Of a DNA stretch of 64,000 nt, positions 47,205 to 58,514 are shown in pieces; positions within the stretch are counted from its first letter, which is position 1, and every line of letters starts with the position of its first letter. Both the position numbers and the translations under genes were made by a program. The stretch is from Rhizobacter sp. AJA081-3 (lineage in GTDB: Bacteria; Pseudomonadota; Gammaproteobacteria; Burkholderiales; Burkholderiaceae_C), in assembly GCF_017795745.1 (NCBI RefSeq), contig NZ_CP059067.1, positions 5,208,001-5,272,000 on the forward strand, written 5' to 3'. The notes beneath the pieces were generated by a model. That model had not been told where the DNA came from. It did not search any database and worked only from the letters and a program-made list of their open reading frames with translations.

Positions 47205-48230
47205 ATGCAACGCCGCACCCTGCTCGCCGCAACTTCCACGCTGCTGGGACTGCCCGCCCTCGTGCGCGCGCAGGCGCTGGAGAAGCCCAAGCTCACCATC
47301 GCCGTGGGCGGCAAGAACCTGCTGTATTACCTGCCCCTGACCATCGCCGAGTCGCAGGGCTTCTTCAAGGCCGAGGGGCTGGACCTGACCATCGCCGACT
47401 TCGCCGGCGGCTCCCAGGCGCTGCGTGCGGTGGTCGGCGGCAGCGCCGACGTCGTCTCAGGCGCGTTCGAGCACACACTGAACATGCAGTCCAAGGGGCA
47501 GGCACTGCGTGCCTTCGTGCTGCAAGGCCGCGCGCCGCAGATCGTGCTGGGCGTGAACCCGAAGACGATGCCGAACTTCAAGACCGTCGCCGACCTGAAG
47601 GGCAAGAAGATCGGCGTCACGGCGCCGGGCTCGTCGACCAACGTGATGGCCAACTTCGTGCTCGCCAAGGCCGGCCTGAAGCCCAGCGATGTGTCCATCG
47701 TCGGCGTGGGCGCGGGCAGCGGCGCGGTGGCGGCGATGCGCGCCGGCCAGATCGACGCGATGAGCAATCTCGACCCGGTGATCACGCTGCTGCAGCGTTC
47801 GGGCGATCTCAAGGTGATCTCCGACACGCGAATCGTCGCCGAGGCCGAGAAGGTGTTCGGCGGCCCGATGCCCGCGGCCTGCCTCTACGCACCGCAGAGC
47901 TTCATCGACAAGAACCCGGCCACCGCGCAGGCGCTGGCCAATGCGATCGTGCGTGCCGACAAGTGGATCCAGGCCGCCGGCGCGGCCGACATCATCAAGG
48001 CTGTGCCGGAGAACTACCTGCTCGGCGACCGCGCCGTCTACATCGACGCCTTCATGGCCGCCAAGGGCGCACTGTCGGCCGACGGGCTGTTCCCCGAGGC
48101 AGGCGCGGCCACCGCCGCACGTGCCCTGCAGAGCATCGATGCGACGCTCAAGGACGTGAAGTTCGACCTTGCCGCCGTCTACACCAACGAGTTCGCTCGC
48201 AAGGCACTGGCGAAGTACCCGAAGGGCTGA
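47205..48230 (+). CDS. NMT1/TauA/SsuA-family ABC substrate-binding protein
   Basis: 341 residues with a signal peptide (QRRTLLAATSTLLGLPALVRA; twin Arg near the start allows Tat or Sec). The mature fold has YYLPLTIAESQGFFKAEGLDL and KGKKIGVTAPGSSTN, typical of nitrate/sulfonate/thiamine-precursor binding proteins. Ligand not determined. With the ATPase and permease genes downstream it forms a complete importer, with an EF-hand gene inserted on the other strand. Confidence 0.88.
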   Translation: MQRRTLLAATSTLLGLPALVRAQALEKPKLTIAVGGKNLLYYLPLTIAESQGFFKAEGLDLTIADFAGGSQALRAVVGGSADVVSGAFEHTLNMQSKGQALRAFVLQGRAPQIVLGVNPKTMPNFKTVADLKGKKIGVTAPGSSTNVMANFVLAKAGLKPSDVSIVGVGAGSGAVAAMRAGQIDAMSNLDPVITLLQRSGDLKVISDTRIVAEAEKVFGGPMPAACLYAPQSFIDKNPATAQALANAIVRADKWIQAAGAADIIKAVPENYLLGDRAVYIDAFMAAKGALSADGLFPEAGAATAARALQSIDATLKDVKFDLAAVYTNEFARKALAKYPKG

Positions 48231-48239
48231 GCGCGGGCA

Positions 48240-48464
48240 CTACTTCTTGAGCGGCCCCGGGTTGTCGGCAAGGAACTTCTCCATCTCCTCGGGCGAGATG
48301 AGGCCGTCCTTGTTGGTGTCGATGCGGCTCCAATCGCGGCCGGTCTCGGCCGGCTTGGCGGCGGATTCCTTCGGCGCGGCGGGGGGCTTCTTCGGCGCAT
48401 CGGCCGCGAAGGCGCTGGCCGATGCGGCCAGCAGGGCGATCGGGGTCAGCAGACGGATCTTCAT
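48240..48464 (-). CDS. Small periplasmic EF-hand protein
   Basis: 74 residues with signal peptide (1-21, AFA). After an Ala/Pro/Lys-rich stretch a single EF-hand loop DTNKDGLISPEE (about 50-61) is visible, with Asp/Asn/Asp/Glu ligands in the right positions for calcium. Partner unknown. It lies antisense between the binding-protein and ATPase genes of the transporter. Confidence 0.7.
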   Translation of the reverse strand: MKIRLLTPIALLAASASAFAADAPKKPPAAPKESAAKPAETGRDWSRIDTNKDGLISPEEMEKFLADNPGPLKK

Positions 48465-48599
48465 CGTCAATTCTCCATTGGCGGGGGTTTGGAACGAACG
48501 CAGCGCGCACTGCGGCTGCATGGAGCGCGGCGCATTCAGCGAAGTTCCGTCGCTCGCGCAGCATCCCTACACTGCGCGGGCCCATTGAGTGCCGACAAC

Positions 48600-49424
48600 G
48601 TGAAAGCCCCGCCCCCATCCCCGACATCCGACGCGCTCGCGCTCGACGCCGTGAGTTGCACCTTCGTCGACCGCAACGATCCGGCGCAGCGCTACACCGC
48701 CGTGCGCGACGTGACGCTGACGGTCGGCGCAGGCGAATTCGTCAGCGTGGTCGGCCCCACCGGTTGCGGCAAGAGCACGCTGCTCAACGTGGCCGCCGGG
48801 CTGCTGGCACCGAGCAGCGGCACGGTGCAGGTGTTCGGCCAGTCGCTGGCCGGCATCAACACGCGCGCCGGCTACATGTTCCAGGCCGAGAGCCTGATGC
48901 CATGGCGCACCGCGCTGGGCAATGTGATGGCGGGACTGGAGTTCCGCGGCGCGCCTGACGCGCAGTCGCAGGCGCAGGAGTGGCTGCGCCGCGTCGGCCT
49001 GGGCGGCTTCGGCGACCGCTACCCGCACCAGCTCTCCGGCGGCATGCGCAAGCGCACCTCGCTGGCACAGACGCTCGCGCTCGACCCCGACATCATCCTG
49101 ATGGACGAGCCCTTCTCAGCGCTCGACATCCAGACGCGCCAGCTGATGGAGAACGAGGTGCTGGCACTGTGGGCGGCGAAAAGGAAGGCGGTGTTGTTCA
49201 TCACCCACGACCTCGACGAGGCGATCGCGATGAGCGACCGTGTCGTCGTGCTGTCGGCCGGGCCGGCCTCGCGGCCGATCGGCGAGTTCATCGTCGACCT
49301 CGAGCGTCCGCGCGACGTGGCGGAGGTGCGCACCACGCCTCGCTTCATCGAGCTGCACCAGGCCATCTGGGCGGTGCTGCGGGACGAGGTGCTCAAGGGC
49401 TACCAGCAGCAACTCGCCGCCTGA
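48600..49424 (+). CDS. ABC transporter ATP-binding protein (SsuB/TauB type)
   Basis: 274 residues. Walker A GPTGCGKST, signature LSGGMRKR, Walker B IILMDEPFSALD. SsuB/TauB/NrtD-like. A GTG start at 48600 is preferred, since upstream codons overlap the EF-hand promoter region and lack similarity. It stops 2 bp before the permease ATG. Confidence 0.88.
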   Translation: MKAPPPSPTSDALALDAVSCTFVDRNDPAQRYTAVRDVTLTVGAGEFVSVVGPTGCGKSTLLNVAAGLLAPSSGTVQVFGQSLAGINTRAGYMFQAESLMPWRTALGNVMAGLEFRGAPDAQSQAQEWLRRVGLGGFGDRYPHQLSGGMRKRTSLAQTLALDPDIILMDEPFSALDIQTRQLMENEVLALWAAKRKAVLFITHDLDEAIAMSDRVVVLSAGPASRPIGEFIVDLERPRDVAEVRTTPRFIELHQAIWAVLRDEVLKGYQQQLAA

Positions 49425-49426
49425 CC

Positions 49427-50254
49427 ATGTGGAAGCTGATCAAGCCGCGCCCCGGCAACCTCCGTCTGTGGCAGCTCGCCGTGCTGGTGGCGGTGTTCGG
49501 CCTGTGGCACGTGCTGACGAAGCCGGGCCTGATCCCGCCCGTCGTGTTCGAGAACGACCGCCAGGCGGCCTTCTTCTTCGGCGAGCCGCTGGTGATCTTC
49601 GCGCGCATCTGGGCCTGGTTCGTCGGCAACGCCGACATCTACCAGCACCTGTGGGTCACGCTGGTCGAGACGGTGCTGGCCTTCGGCATCGGCACGGCGC
49701 TGGGGCTGGCTTGCGGCCTGTGGCTTGCGCTCAGCCCGATGGCCGCAGCGATCCTCGACCCCTACATCAAGGCGCTGAACAGCATGCCGCGGGTGATCCT
49801 CGCGCCGATCTTCGCGGTCTGGTTCGGGCTGGGCATCGCCAGCAAGGTGGCGCTGGGCGTCACGCTGGTGTTCTTCATCGTCTTCTTCAACGTCTACCAG
49901 GGCGTGAAGGAGGTGAGCCCGGTGGTGCTGGCCAACGTCCGCATGCTCGGTGCCAGCCCGCGGCAGCTGCTGCGCCACGTGTACCTGCCCAGCGCCACGA
50001 GCTGGGTGTTCAGCTCGCTGCACACCAGCGTGGGCCTGGCCTTCGTCGGAGCGGTGGTGGGCGAGTACCTGGGCTCCTCGCGCGGGGTGGGCTACCTGAT
50101 CCTGCAGGCCGAGGGCGCCTTCGACATCAACACCGTGATGGCCGGCATCCTGGTGCTGACCGCCTTCGCGCTGGTGCTCGACGGCGCGGTCGGCCGGCTC
50201 GAACGCCGGCTGATGAAATGGCAGCCCAGAAGCGGCGAGACCGAGAAACTCTGA
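49427..50254 (+). CDS. ABC transporter permease (SsuC/TauC type)
   Basis: 275 residues with about six membrane segments. The EAA-like loop is VRMLGASPRQLLRHVYLPSA. It completes the importer. The longer open frame upstream lies inside the ATPase gene in another phase and is not used. Confidence 0.9.
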   Translation: MWKLIKPRPGNLRLWQLAVLVAVFGLWHVLTKPGLIPPVVFENDRQAAFFFGEPLVIFARIWAWFVGNADIYQHLWVTLVETVLAFGIGTALGLACGLWLALSPMAAAILDPYIKALNSMPRVILAPIFAVWFGLGIASKVALGVTLVFFIVFFNVYQGVKEVSPVVLANVRMLGASPRQLLRHVYLPSATSWVFSSLHTSVGLAFVGAVVGEYLGSSRGVGYLILQAEGAFDINTVMAGILVLTAFALVLDGAVGRLERRLMKWQPRSGETEKL

Positions 50255-50282
50255 TCGATCCATTCCACAAGGGGAGACGCTG

Positions 50283-52178
50283 GTGGCGAAAGACTTCGAT
50301 TCGATGGAAGACAGCAACCGTTCGACCAATCCGGGCATCCACGAGGTGTCGGACCCGGCGCGGCGCACCTGGGTGCAGGGCGGATTGGGCACCTTGGTGG
50401 GCGCTGTGCTGGCCCCCTGGCTGGGCGCGTGTGCCACGGTGCCGGGCCGCGGGCCGCTGCTGGGCTTCAAGGGCATCGGCGCCTCGACGGCCGATGCGGT
50501 GGTGGTGCCCGAGGGCTACGTGGCCGAGGTGCTGGCGCCCTGGGGCGAACCGGTCGGCGTGGCCGGGGCCATGCCGGCCTGGCGCGAGGATGCGAGCAAC
50601 ACCGCCGCCGAGCAGGCGCTGCAGATGGGCATGCACCACGACGGCATCCACTTCTACGCACTGGACGCCACCGGCTCGCGCGGCCTGCTGGCGATGAACC
50701 ACGAGTACGTCGACGATGGCCTGCTGCACGCCGACGGCCTGAAGACTTGGAGCGCCGAGAAGGTGCGCAAGTCGCAGGCCGCGCACGGCGTCGCGGTGAT
50801 CGAGGTCGAGCTGAAGCAAGGCCGCTGGCAGATGGTGCGGCCGTCGACTTTCGCTCGGCGATTCACTGCCTTCACGCCGTTTGCCGTGCAGGGGCCCGCC
50901 GCGGGCCACGCGCTGATGAAGACGGCCGCCGACCCCGAAGGCCGAACCGTGCTGGGCACGCTGAACAACTGCGCGAGCGGCATGACACCTTGGGGCACCT
51001 ACCTGTCCGGGGAGGAGAACTGGGCCTTCTACTTCGACGGCGGCGATGCGCCTGATGCCGACCAGAAGCGCTGGGGCCTGCGCAAGAGCAGCTTCTACCG
51101 ATGGGGCGAGCACGACGAGCGCTTCGATTCGCGCCGCCACCCCAACGAGTTCCACCGCTTCGGCTGGGTGGTCGAGATCGATCCGATGGACCCGTCGAGC
51201 ACGCCCGTCAAGCGCACTGCGCTCGGCCGCGCCGCACACGAGGGCGCCTGGGTCGCGGTGACGAAGGACGGCCGCGCGGTGGTCTATTCGGGCGAGGATG
51301 CGCGCTTCGAGTACATCTACAAGTTCGTCAGCCGCGACCGCATCGCGCCCGGCGGCGCGAAGGCCAACCGCGAACTGCTCGACCATGGCACGCTCTACGT
51401 CGCGCGCTTCGATGCCGATGGCAGCGGCCGCTGGCTGCCTCTGGTGCACGGCCAGGGGCCGCTTACCGCAGCGAACGGCTTCGCTGACCAGGGCGAGGTG
51501 CTCATCAAGAGCCGCCAGGCGAGCGACCGGCTCGGCGCCACGAAGATGGACCGGCCCGAGTGGCTGGCGATCGACGCGGAGCGCCGCGAGGTCTACTGCA
51601 CGCTGACCAACAACAGCGCGCGGGGCGCAAAGGACATGCCCGGCGTCGATGGCGCCAACCCGCGCGCCAACAACGTGATGGGCCAGATCATCCGCTGGGT
51701 CGAGCAGGGCGACTTCGATGGCGTGTCCATGCGCTGGAACCATCTGGTGCTCGCCGGCGATCCGGCCAACGCGCGGCCGCAGGCGCAGGGCAACATCAAG
51801 GGCGACATCTTCGCCTGCCCCGACGGCCTGATGCTGGATGCGCGCGGGGTGCTGTGGATCCAGACCGACGCCCACTCCTCGCAGATGAACAAGGGCGAAC
51901 TCGAGCACATCGGCAACAACCAGATGCTGGCCTGCGACCGCAGCACCGGCGAGATCCGGCGCTTCCTCACCGGCCCGGTGAACTGCGAGATCACCGGCGC
52001 GGCCATGGCGCCGGACGGATGTTCGATGTTCATCAACGTCCAGCATCCGGGCGAGTCGCCGAGCGACCGCAGCGATCCGGCCGATCTGAACAAGTACTCT
52101 CGCTGGCCGTTCGGCGGCCGGCCGCGCTCGGCCACGGTGGTGATCCGGCGACGCGACGGCGGCCCGATCGGCGCCTGA
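50283..52178 (+). CDS. PhoX/DUF839-family phosphatase, Tat lipoprotein-like
   Basis: 631 residues. N-terminal ARRTWVQGG followed by a hydrophobic stretch and LGAC suggests export by Tat with lipid attachment. The body matches PhoX/DUF839 (MNHEYV, NCASGMTPWGTYLSGEENW, RFGWVVEIDP). PhoX enzymes are calcium/iron-dependent phosphatases. GTG start with AAGGGGAGA. It lies 28 bp after the importer permease and may be co-transcribed. Confidence 0.82.
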   Translation: MAKDFDSMEDSNRSTNPGIHEVSDPARRTWVQGGLGTLVGAVLAPWLGACATVPGRGPLLGFKGIGASTADAVVVPEGYVAEVLAPWGEPVGVAGAMPAWREDASNTAAEQALQMGMHHDGIHFYALDATGSRGLLAMNHEYVDDGLLHADGLKTWSAEKVRKSQAAHGVAVIEVELKQGRWQMVRPSTFARRFTAFTPFAVQGPAAGHALMKTAADPEGRTVLGTLNNCASGMTPWGTYLSGEENWAFYFDGGDAPDADQKRWGLRKSSFYRWGEHDERFDSRRHPNEFHRFGWVVEIDPMDPSSTPVKRTALGRAAHEGAWVAVTKDGRAVVYSGEDARFEYIYKFVSRDRIAPGGAKANRELLDHGTLYVARFDADGSGRWLPLVHGQGPLTAANGFADQGEVLIKSRQASDRLGATKMDRPEWLAIDAERREVYCTLTNNSARGAKDMPGVDGANPRANNVMGQIIRWVEQGDFDGVSMRWNHLVLAGDPANARPQAQGNIKGDIFACPDGLMLDARGVLWIQTDAHSSQMNKGELEHIGNNQMLACDRSTGEIRRFLTGPVNCEITGAAMAPDGCSMFINVQHPGESPSDRSDPADLNKYSRWPFGGRPRSATVVIRRRDGGPIGA

Positions 52179-52649
52179 TCAGCCCAGCCGGTAGACGTCG
52201 AGCAGCACCAGGCGCGCCTCGCGCTGGCCGCAGGCGATGGCCATCACCTTGTTCAGGTGCTGCCAGGCGGGAGCCCCGGTGGCGAAGCGCACGAGGGTGC
52301 GGAAGAAATAGTCGTCGCGCGGCACCGATTCGCCGCGCGCGAGTCGCTCCATCACCGCCGGCGGGCCGTGGCGCAGGCCTTCGCTGCGCACCTCGATGAG
52401 CCCGCCGTCGTCGGCGCGGATCACGTAGTGCGCCGCGATCTCCAGCACGCCGTCGCCGCGCGCGATTTGCCAGTCGACGCCGCCCTCGACCAGCGTGCCG
52501 TTGAGCTCCGGCCCGCGCGCGCTGCCTCCGCCCAGCGGCACGTAGCGCCGCTCTCCCAGCGGCGCCGCGCCCAGCGTGACGAGCGCACCGACCTCGCAGC
52601 GGATCTGCGTCATCGGCACGAGGGCGGGCGGCGGCGGGAAGTGATTCAT
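52179..52649 (-). CDS. DUF3237 domain protein
   Basis: 156 residues, no signal peptide. Features include GGVDWQIARGDGVLEIAAHYVIRADDG and the repeated-arm region of DUF3237 beta-barrel proteins. Function unknown; often next to aromatic or lipid degradation genes. Divergent from the LuxR gene. Confidence 0.75.
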   Translation of the reverse strand: MNHFPPPPALVPMTQIRCEVGALVTLGAAPLGERRYVPLGGGSARGPELNGTLVEGGVDWQIARGDGVLEIAAHYVIRADDGGLIEVRSEGLRHGPPAVMERLARGESVPRDDYFFRTLVRFATGAPAWQHLNKVMAIACGQREARLVLLDVYRLG

Positions 52650-52754
52650 CGGCTGGCTCTTTCCCCAATGGACAGGTCTGGCAGGGCGGCCATCATGGCA
52701 GCGCGAGGCCCGCCGCGCATGTCGGCCGGGAGGATGACGCAGGAGGTCGACGAC

Positions 52755-53525
52755 ATGGACATGGCGAATCCGATCCAGCCCGGCGCGCAGCGCGCGCTCG
52801 CCGGCCTCATCGGCACGATCGGCAGCGAGCGCTTTGCCGCCGAGGCGCTGGAGGCGCTCAACGTGCCGCTGCAGGCGGCCTCGTGGTCGGTCTACCGCGT
52901 CTGGCGCGACCGTGCGCCGGTGCTGCACTGCTCGGCCAGCCGCGGCGTGGCCGACACCACGCAGGATTGTTTTCGCGCCTACCACGACGGGCTGTACCGC
53001 CGCGACCGCAGCTTCGAGCAGGTGGCCAGCGCGCAACGCGGCGGCCACACGGCGGTACTGCACATGCGCGCCGACGACGCACCCAACCGCGACCACCGCG
53101 AGATCATCTACCGTCGGCACGGCCTGCTGGAGCGGCTGTCGGTGGCCGCACTCGACGACGACGGTTCGCTGCTTGCCGTGAACCTGTACCACCACGATCA
53201 CCAGGGGCCGTTCAGCGGCGCCGAGCGCGACGGCTTCGCGCAGATCGCGCCCTTGCTGCTGGCCGCGGTGCGGCGCCATCTGGCGCTCGTCGTGGCGGCT
53301 CCGGCGGCGGATTCGCGCGCCGCGCTGCGGCACGACTGCCCGGCGCTGACCGCGCGCGAACTCGACGTCTGCGAGCGGCTGCTGCGTGGCTGGAGCCACG
53401 ACGGCATCGCCGCCGACCTCGGCCTCTCGGTGGCCACGGTGAAGACCTACCGGGCGCGCGCCTTCGAGCGGCTGGGCCTGCATTTCCGCAGCGAGCTGTT
53501 CGCCCGCTTCGGCGCGCGCGGCTGA
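52755..53525 (+). CDS. LuxR-family transcriptional regulator
   Basis: 256 residues. C-terminal LuxR HTH about 195-250 (LTARELDVCERLLRG, VATVKTYRARAFERLGL). The N-terminal 190 residues show no recognised autoinducer, PAS or receiver signature. ATG 52755 was chosen because AGGAGG lies 8 bp before it; an ATG at 52734 is less likely. Convergent with mmsA and divergent from DUF3237, either of which it may control. Confidence 0.82.
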   Translation: MDMANPIQPGAQRALAGLIGTIGSERFAAEALEALNVPLQAASWSVYRVWRDRAPVLHCSASRGVADTTQDCFRAYHDGLYRRDRSFEQVASAQRGGHTAVLHMRADDAPNRDHREIIYRRHGLLERLSVAALDDDGSLLAVNLYHHDHQGPFSGAERDGFAQIAPLLLAAVRRHLALVVAAPAADSRAALRHDCPALTARELDVCERLLRGWSHDGIAADLGLSVATVKTYRARAFERLGLHFRSELFARFGARG

Positions 53526-53538
53526 GCGAGCGACGCGG

Positions 53539-55059
53539 CTACTTCGCCGTCGGCATGGCGAACTCGGCGCCCTTGCCGATGGAGCCGGCCCAGCGCTGCA
53601 TCACGCTCTTCTGCTTGGTGTAGAAGCGCACGCCCTCCTCGCCGTAGGCGTGCATGTCGCCGAACAGCGAGCGCTTCCAGCCGCCGAAACCGTGCCAGGC
53701 CATCGGCACCGGGATCGGCACGTTGATGCCCACCATGCCGACCTGAACGCGCCGCGCGAACTCGCGCGCCACGTTGCCGTCGCTGGTGAAGCAGGCCACG
53801 CCATTGCCGTACTCGTGGTCGTTGACGAGCGCCAGCGCCTCGCCGAAGTCCTTCGCGCGCACGCAGGCGAGCACCGGGCCGAAGATCTCTTCCTGGTAGA
53901 TGCGCATGGAGGGCGTCACGTGGTCGAACAGCGTGCCGCCGGTGAAGAAGCCGCTCTCATGGCCCTTGACCTTCAGGCCGCGGCCGTCGACGACGAGCTT
54001 GGCGCCTTCCTTCACGCCGGTCTCGATGTAGCCCTCGATGCGCTCGAGCGCCTGCTGCGTGACGATCGGGCCCATCTCGGCGTCGAGCTCCATGCCGTTC
54101 TTCACCTTGAGCGTCTTCGCGCGCTCGGCGAGCTTCGGCATGATCCGGTCGGCCACGTCGCCCACCAGCACCGCCACGCTGATGGCCATGCAGCGCTCGC
54201 CGGCGGAGCCGTAGGCGCTGCCGATGAGCGCGTCGACGGCCTGCTCGATATCGGCGTCGGGCATCACCACCATGTGGTTCTTCGCGCCGCCCAGCGCCTG
54301 CACGCGCTTGCCGTGGTGCGCGCCAGTCTCGTAGATGTACTGGGCGATGGGCGTGGAGCCGACGAAGGACAGCGCCTTCACGTCCGGGTGGTTCAGCAGC
54401 GTGTCGACGGCGAGCTTGTCGCCCTGCACGACGTTGAACACGCCGTCGGGCAGCCCGGCCTGCTGCAGCAGCTGCGCCATGAACAGGCTGGCGCTCGGGT
54501 CGCGCTCGCTGGGCTTGAGGATGAAGGCGTTGCCGCAGGCGATGGCCACCGGGAACATCCAGCACGGCACCATGCACGGGAAGTTGAACGGCGTGATGCC
54601 GGCCACCACGCCCAGCGGCTGGCGCAGCGTCCAGTTGTCGATGCCGGTGGAGACCTGGTCGGTGAAGTCGCCCTTGAGCAGCTGCGGGATGCCGCAGGCG
54701 AACTCGACGATGTCGATGCCGCGCGTGACCTCGCCCTGCGCGTCGGTGAATACCTTGCCGTGCTCGGCGGTGATCATCGCGGCCAGCGTGTCGCGGTGCT
54801 GGTTCATCAACTCGAGGAACTTGTTCATTACCCGCGCGCGGCGGATCGGCGGCGTGTCGGCCCAGGCCGGGAAGGCGGCCTTCGCGGCGGCCACGGCGGC
54901 GTTGACGTCCTCGGCGCTGCCCAGCGCCACCTGGCGCGCCACCGCGCCCGTGGCCGGGTTGTAGACGGCCTGGCGGCGGCCGCCGGTGCCGGGCACGGCG
55001 CGGCCGGCGATGAAATGGCCCACCTCGGCGGTGGCGGTGAAGGCTTCTGGGGCGCCCAT
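53539..55059 (-). CDS. mmsA: Methylmalonate-semialdehyde dehydrogenase (CoA-acylating)
   Basis: 506 residues, aldehyde dehydrogenase superfamily. Catalytic Cys in [16 protein letters not shown] site [11 protein letters not shown], and PFNFPCMVP typical of MmsA/IolA. Converts methylmalonate semialdehyde to propionyl-CoA in valine and thymine breakdown. ATG 55059 follows GGAGA. Preceded on its strand by an intrinsic terminator, so it has its own promoter between about 55060 and 55130. Confidence 0.92.
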   Translation of the reverse strand: MGAPEAFTATAEVGHFIAGRAVPGTGGRRQAVYNPATGAVARQVALGSAEDVNAAVAAAKAAFPAWADTPPIRRARVMNKFLELMNQHRDTLAAMITAEHGKVFTDAQGEVTRGIDIVEFACGIPQLLKGDFTDQVSTGIDNWTLRQPLGVVAGITPFNFPCMVPCWMFPVAIACGNAFILKPSERDPSASLFMAQLLQQAGLPDGVFNVVQGDKLAVDTLLNHPDVKALSFVGSTPIAQYIYETGAHHGKRVQALGGAKNHMVVMPDADIEQAVDALIGSAYGSAGERCMAISVAVLVGDVADRIMPKLAERAKTLKVKNGMELDAEMGPIVTQQALERIEGYIETGVKEGAKLVVDGRGLKVKGHESGFFTGGTLFDHVTPSMRIYQEEIFGPVLACVRAKDFGEALALVNDHEYGNGVACFTSDGNVAREFARRVQVGMVGINVPIPVPMAWHGFGGWKRSLFGDMHAYGEEGVRFYTKQKSVMQRWAGSIGKGAEFAMPTAK

Positions 55060-55132
55060 GCGTGTCTCCTGTCGGTCGAAGCCAGGATTGTCGATCAAGG
55101 CCGATCCCGGTGCTGTCGGCTGGCCAGGAACG

Positions 55133-55165
55133 AAAAAAAAGCCCACCCGCGTGAGCAGGTGGGCT
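55133..55165 (-). terminator. Intrinsic terminator, leftward
   Basis: On the minus strand AGCCCACC-N10-GGTGGGCT forms an 8-bp stem followed directly by eight U. This is the strongest rho-independent terminator in the window. It does not follow a protein gene, which implies a non-coding transcript or attenuated leader from the right. Confidence 0.85.
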
Positions 55166-55345
55166 GTGTCAAGTCCTCAAGTAAGGACGTCGTTGGGAGC
55201 GGTGCCAGTCTCTCGCCCTGTGTGTGCTCGTGAGCAGCGGGCGTTGTGGACCTTGAGCGCGTGATCTGTGGAAGATCCCGTGTGACAGCAATGGAGAAGA
55301 CTCTAGGGCCGGCCTCATTCGTGGGCCATCCCCAATACATGGGGC
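55166..55345 (-). ncRNA. Candidate small RNA ending at the intrinsic terminator
   Basis: About 180 nt between the palindromic operator region and the terminator, with no credible gene. On the minus strand it can fold: AGTCTTCTCC with GGCGAGAGACT as a long-range stem, GCTC-AC-GAGC as an apical hairpin, and GTCCT-N6-AGGAC near the 3' end. Length and rod shape allow 6S RNA, but no conserved 6S sequence was identified, so this name is not claimed. The 5' end is a guess. Confidence 0.35.
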
Positions 55346-55354
55346 GAATACTTG

Positions 55355-55385
55355 ACAACATATGTGCACTGTGCACATACGTTGT
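55355..55385. promoter_or_regulatory. 31-bp operator-like palindrome
   Basis: ACAAC-n-TATGTGCAC-n-GTGCACATA-n-GTTGT, centred at 55370, with 14 of 15 base pairs symmetrical. A TTGACA hexamer (55352-55357) overlaps its left end. It lies 30 bp before the UPF0149 gene and next to the candidate RNA, so a dimeric regulator bound here could affect both directions. The regulator is unknown. Confidence 0.7.
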
Positions 55386-55414
55386 TCAGCGATCACGTCA
55401 ACGCACAATCGGAC

Positions 55415-56086
55415 ATGACCACACGAAGACACGCACCGCCCGTTGCGCATCGCGGGCCGCCGCAGCAAGCGCTCACGGAAGAGGATCTGCTTCAGCTTCA
55501 GCAACTGCTCGACACCGTGCCCGCGCCACTCGAGCCGCTGGACGTGAGCATGCTGGATGGTTTCCTCTGTGGCGTCCTGTTGCAGCCCCAGCGTGTCGCG
55601 GAAACGTCATGGCTGCCCCACGTGACCGACGCCGACGGCCGTGCGCTGCCCGCCGGCTTCGACGTCGCCCGGCTGCGCGAGCTGGTGCTTCGACGGCATG
55701 CCGAACTCGACGCCGCGATCGAGTCCCGACAATGGTTCGACCCCTGGGTGTTTGAACTGGATGGCGACGGATCGGCGTCGCCGAGCGAAGCCGCCTACGC
55801 CTGGGTGGCCGGTTTCGCCACGGCGATGGAGTTCTTCCCGCAGTTGCTTCGCCTGGACGCTCAGCGGCTGCGCGAACCGCTGGCGCTGCTGTATCGCCAT
55901 CTCGATGCCGACGACCTCGAGGATGCCGACGATCTGATCGAGGAGATCGAGTCGCTCGAGCCACCCGCCGACCTGAGCGAGGCGGTCGAGGAGCTGGTGC
56001 GCGCCACGCTGCTCCTCGCCGACGTGTCGCGGCCCGTCAAGAGCGAGCCCGCGAGGGTTGTGCGGCCACCTCGACCGCGGCGCTGA
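55415..56086 (+). CDS. UPF0149 (YgfB/YecA) family protein
   Basis: 223 residues. Family features are LLDTVPAPLEPLDVSMLDGFLCGVLL early and AYAWVAGFATAMEFFP around residue 130; acidic C-terminal region DLEDADDLIEEIESLEPP, then a basic RPPRPRR end. No SEC-C zinc motif. Function unclear in general. Convergent with priA, with 9 bp between. Confidence 0.85.
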   Translation: MTTRRHAPPVAHRGPPQQALTEEDLLQLQQLLDTVPAPLEPLDVSMLDGFLCGVLLQPQRVAETSWLPHVTDADGRALPAGFDVARLRELVLRRHAELDAAIESRQWFDPWVFELDGDGSASPSEAAYAWVAGFATAMEFFPQLLRLDAQRLREPLALLYRHLDADDLEDADDLIEEIESLEPPADLSEAVEELVRATLLLADVSRPVKSEPARVVRPPRPRR

Positions 56087-56095
56087 GCCGGCGGC

Positions 56096-58159
<2,064 letters not shown>

Positions 58160-58514
58160 GCAGCCAGTTGGTAGCCAGTTACCGCCAGAAGCTCAAGCGG
58201 TTGTGAAGGAATGCCGCCAAGTTGCTGATTCGACAGCGCTTTTCCAACTTTCCACTCCGCCTGTGGATAACTTTGTGGGGAACCTGCCCAAATCAACGCT
58301 AACTGCTTGATCCTGCGAGATTCACGGTCCCGTGCCCACTTTCTGGGCAAAGCAGAACATTCAATGAAATCAATGACTTGCAGAACGAGGTCGAAAAAGC
58401 GATGGTGCGCCGCAACAGCTTTGCGGTTCGAAGCGGGTGAAGCCATTTTTGGGGATAAGTCAAGCCCTGAGCGCTTACTTACCCATTTCCGCCCGGTGCA
58501 GCGAGCGCGCCGTC
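58160..58514. other. 355-bp AT-richer intergenic region with DnaA-type boxes
   Basis: No credible gene; short plus-strand frames here lack ribosome sites and similarity. It is visibly richer in A and T than flanking DNA. It carries one perfect DnaA 9-mer (TGTGGATAA, 58262-58270) and one single-mismatch box (TGGGGATAA, 58450-58458). Confidence 0.6.
58262..58270 (-). promoter_or_regulatory. Consensus DnaA box
   Basis: TGTGGATAA is the reverse complement of TTATCCACA, the strong DnaA-binding sequence. It lies 103 bp before the priA start, so DnaA could modulate priA or hemE. Confidence 0.55.

Noticed and set aside
55166-55345. Firm naming as 6S RNA
   Set aside because: Length and rod folding fit, but no conserved 6S sequence could be matched by eye.
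58160-58514. Chromosomal origin of replication
   Set aside because: Only one perfect DnaA box, no dnaA/dnaN neighbours and no clear AT-rich unwinding repeats.
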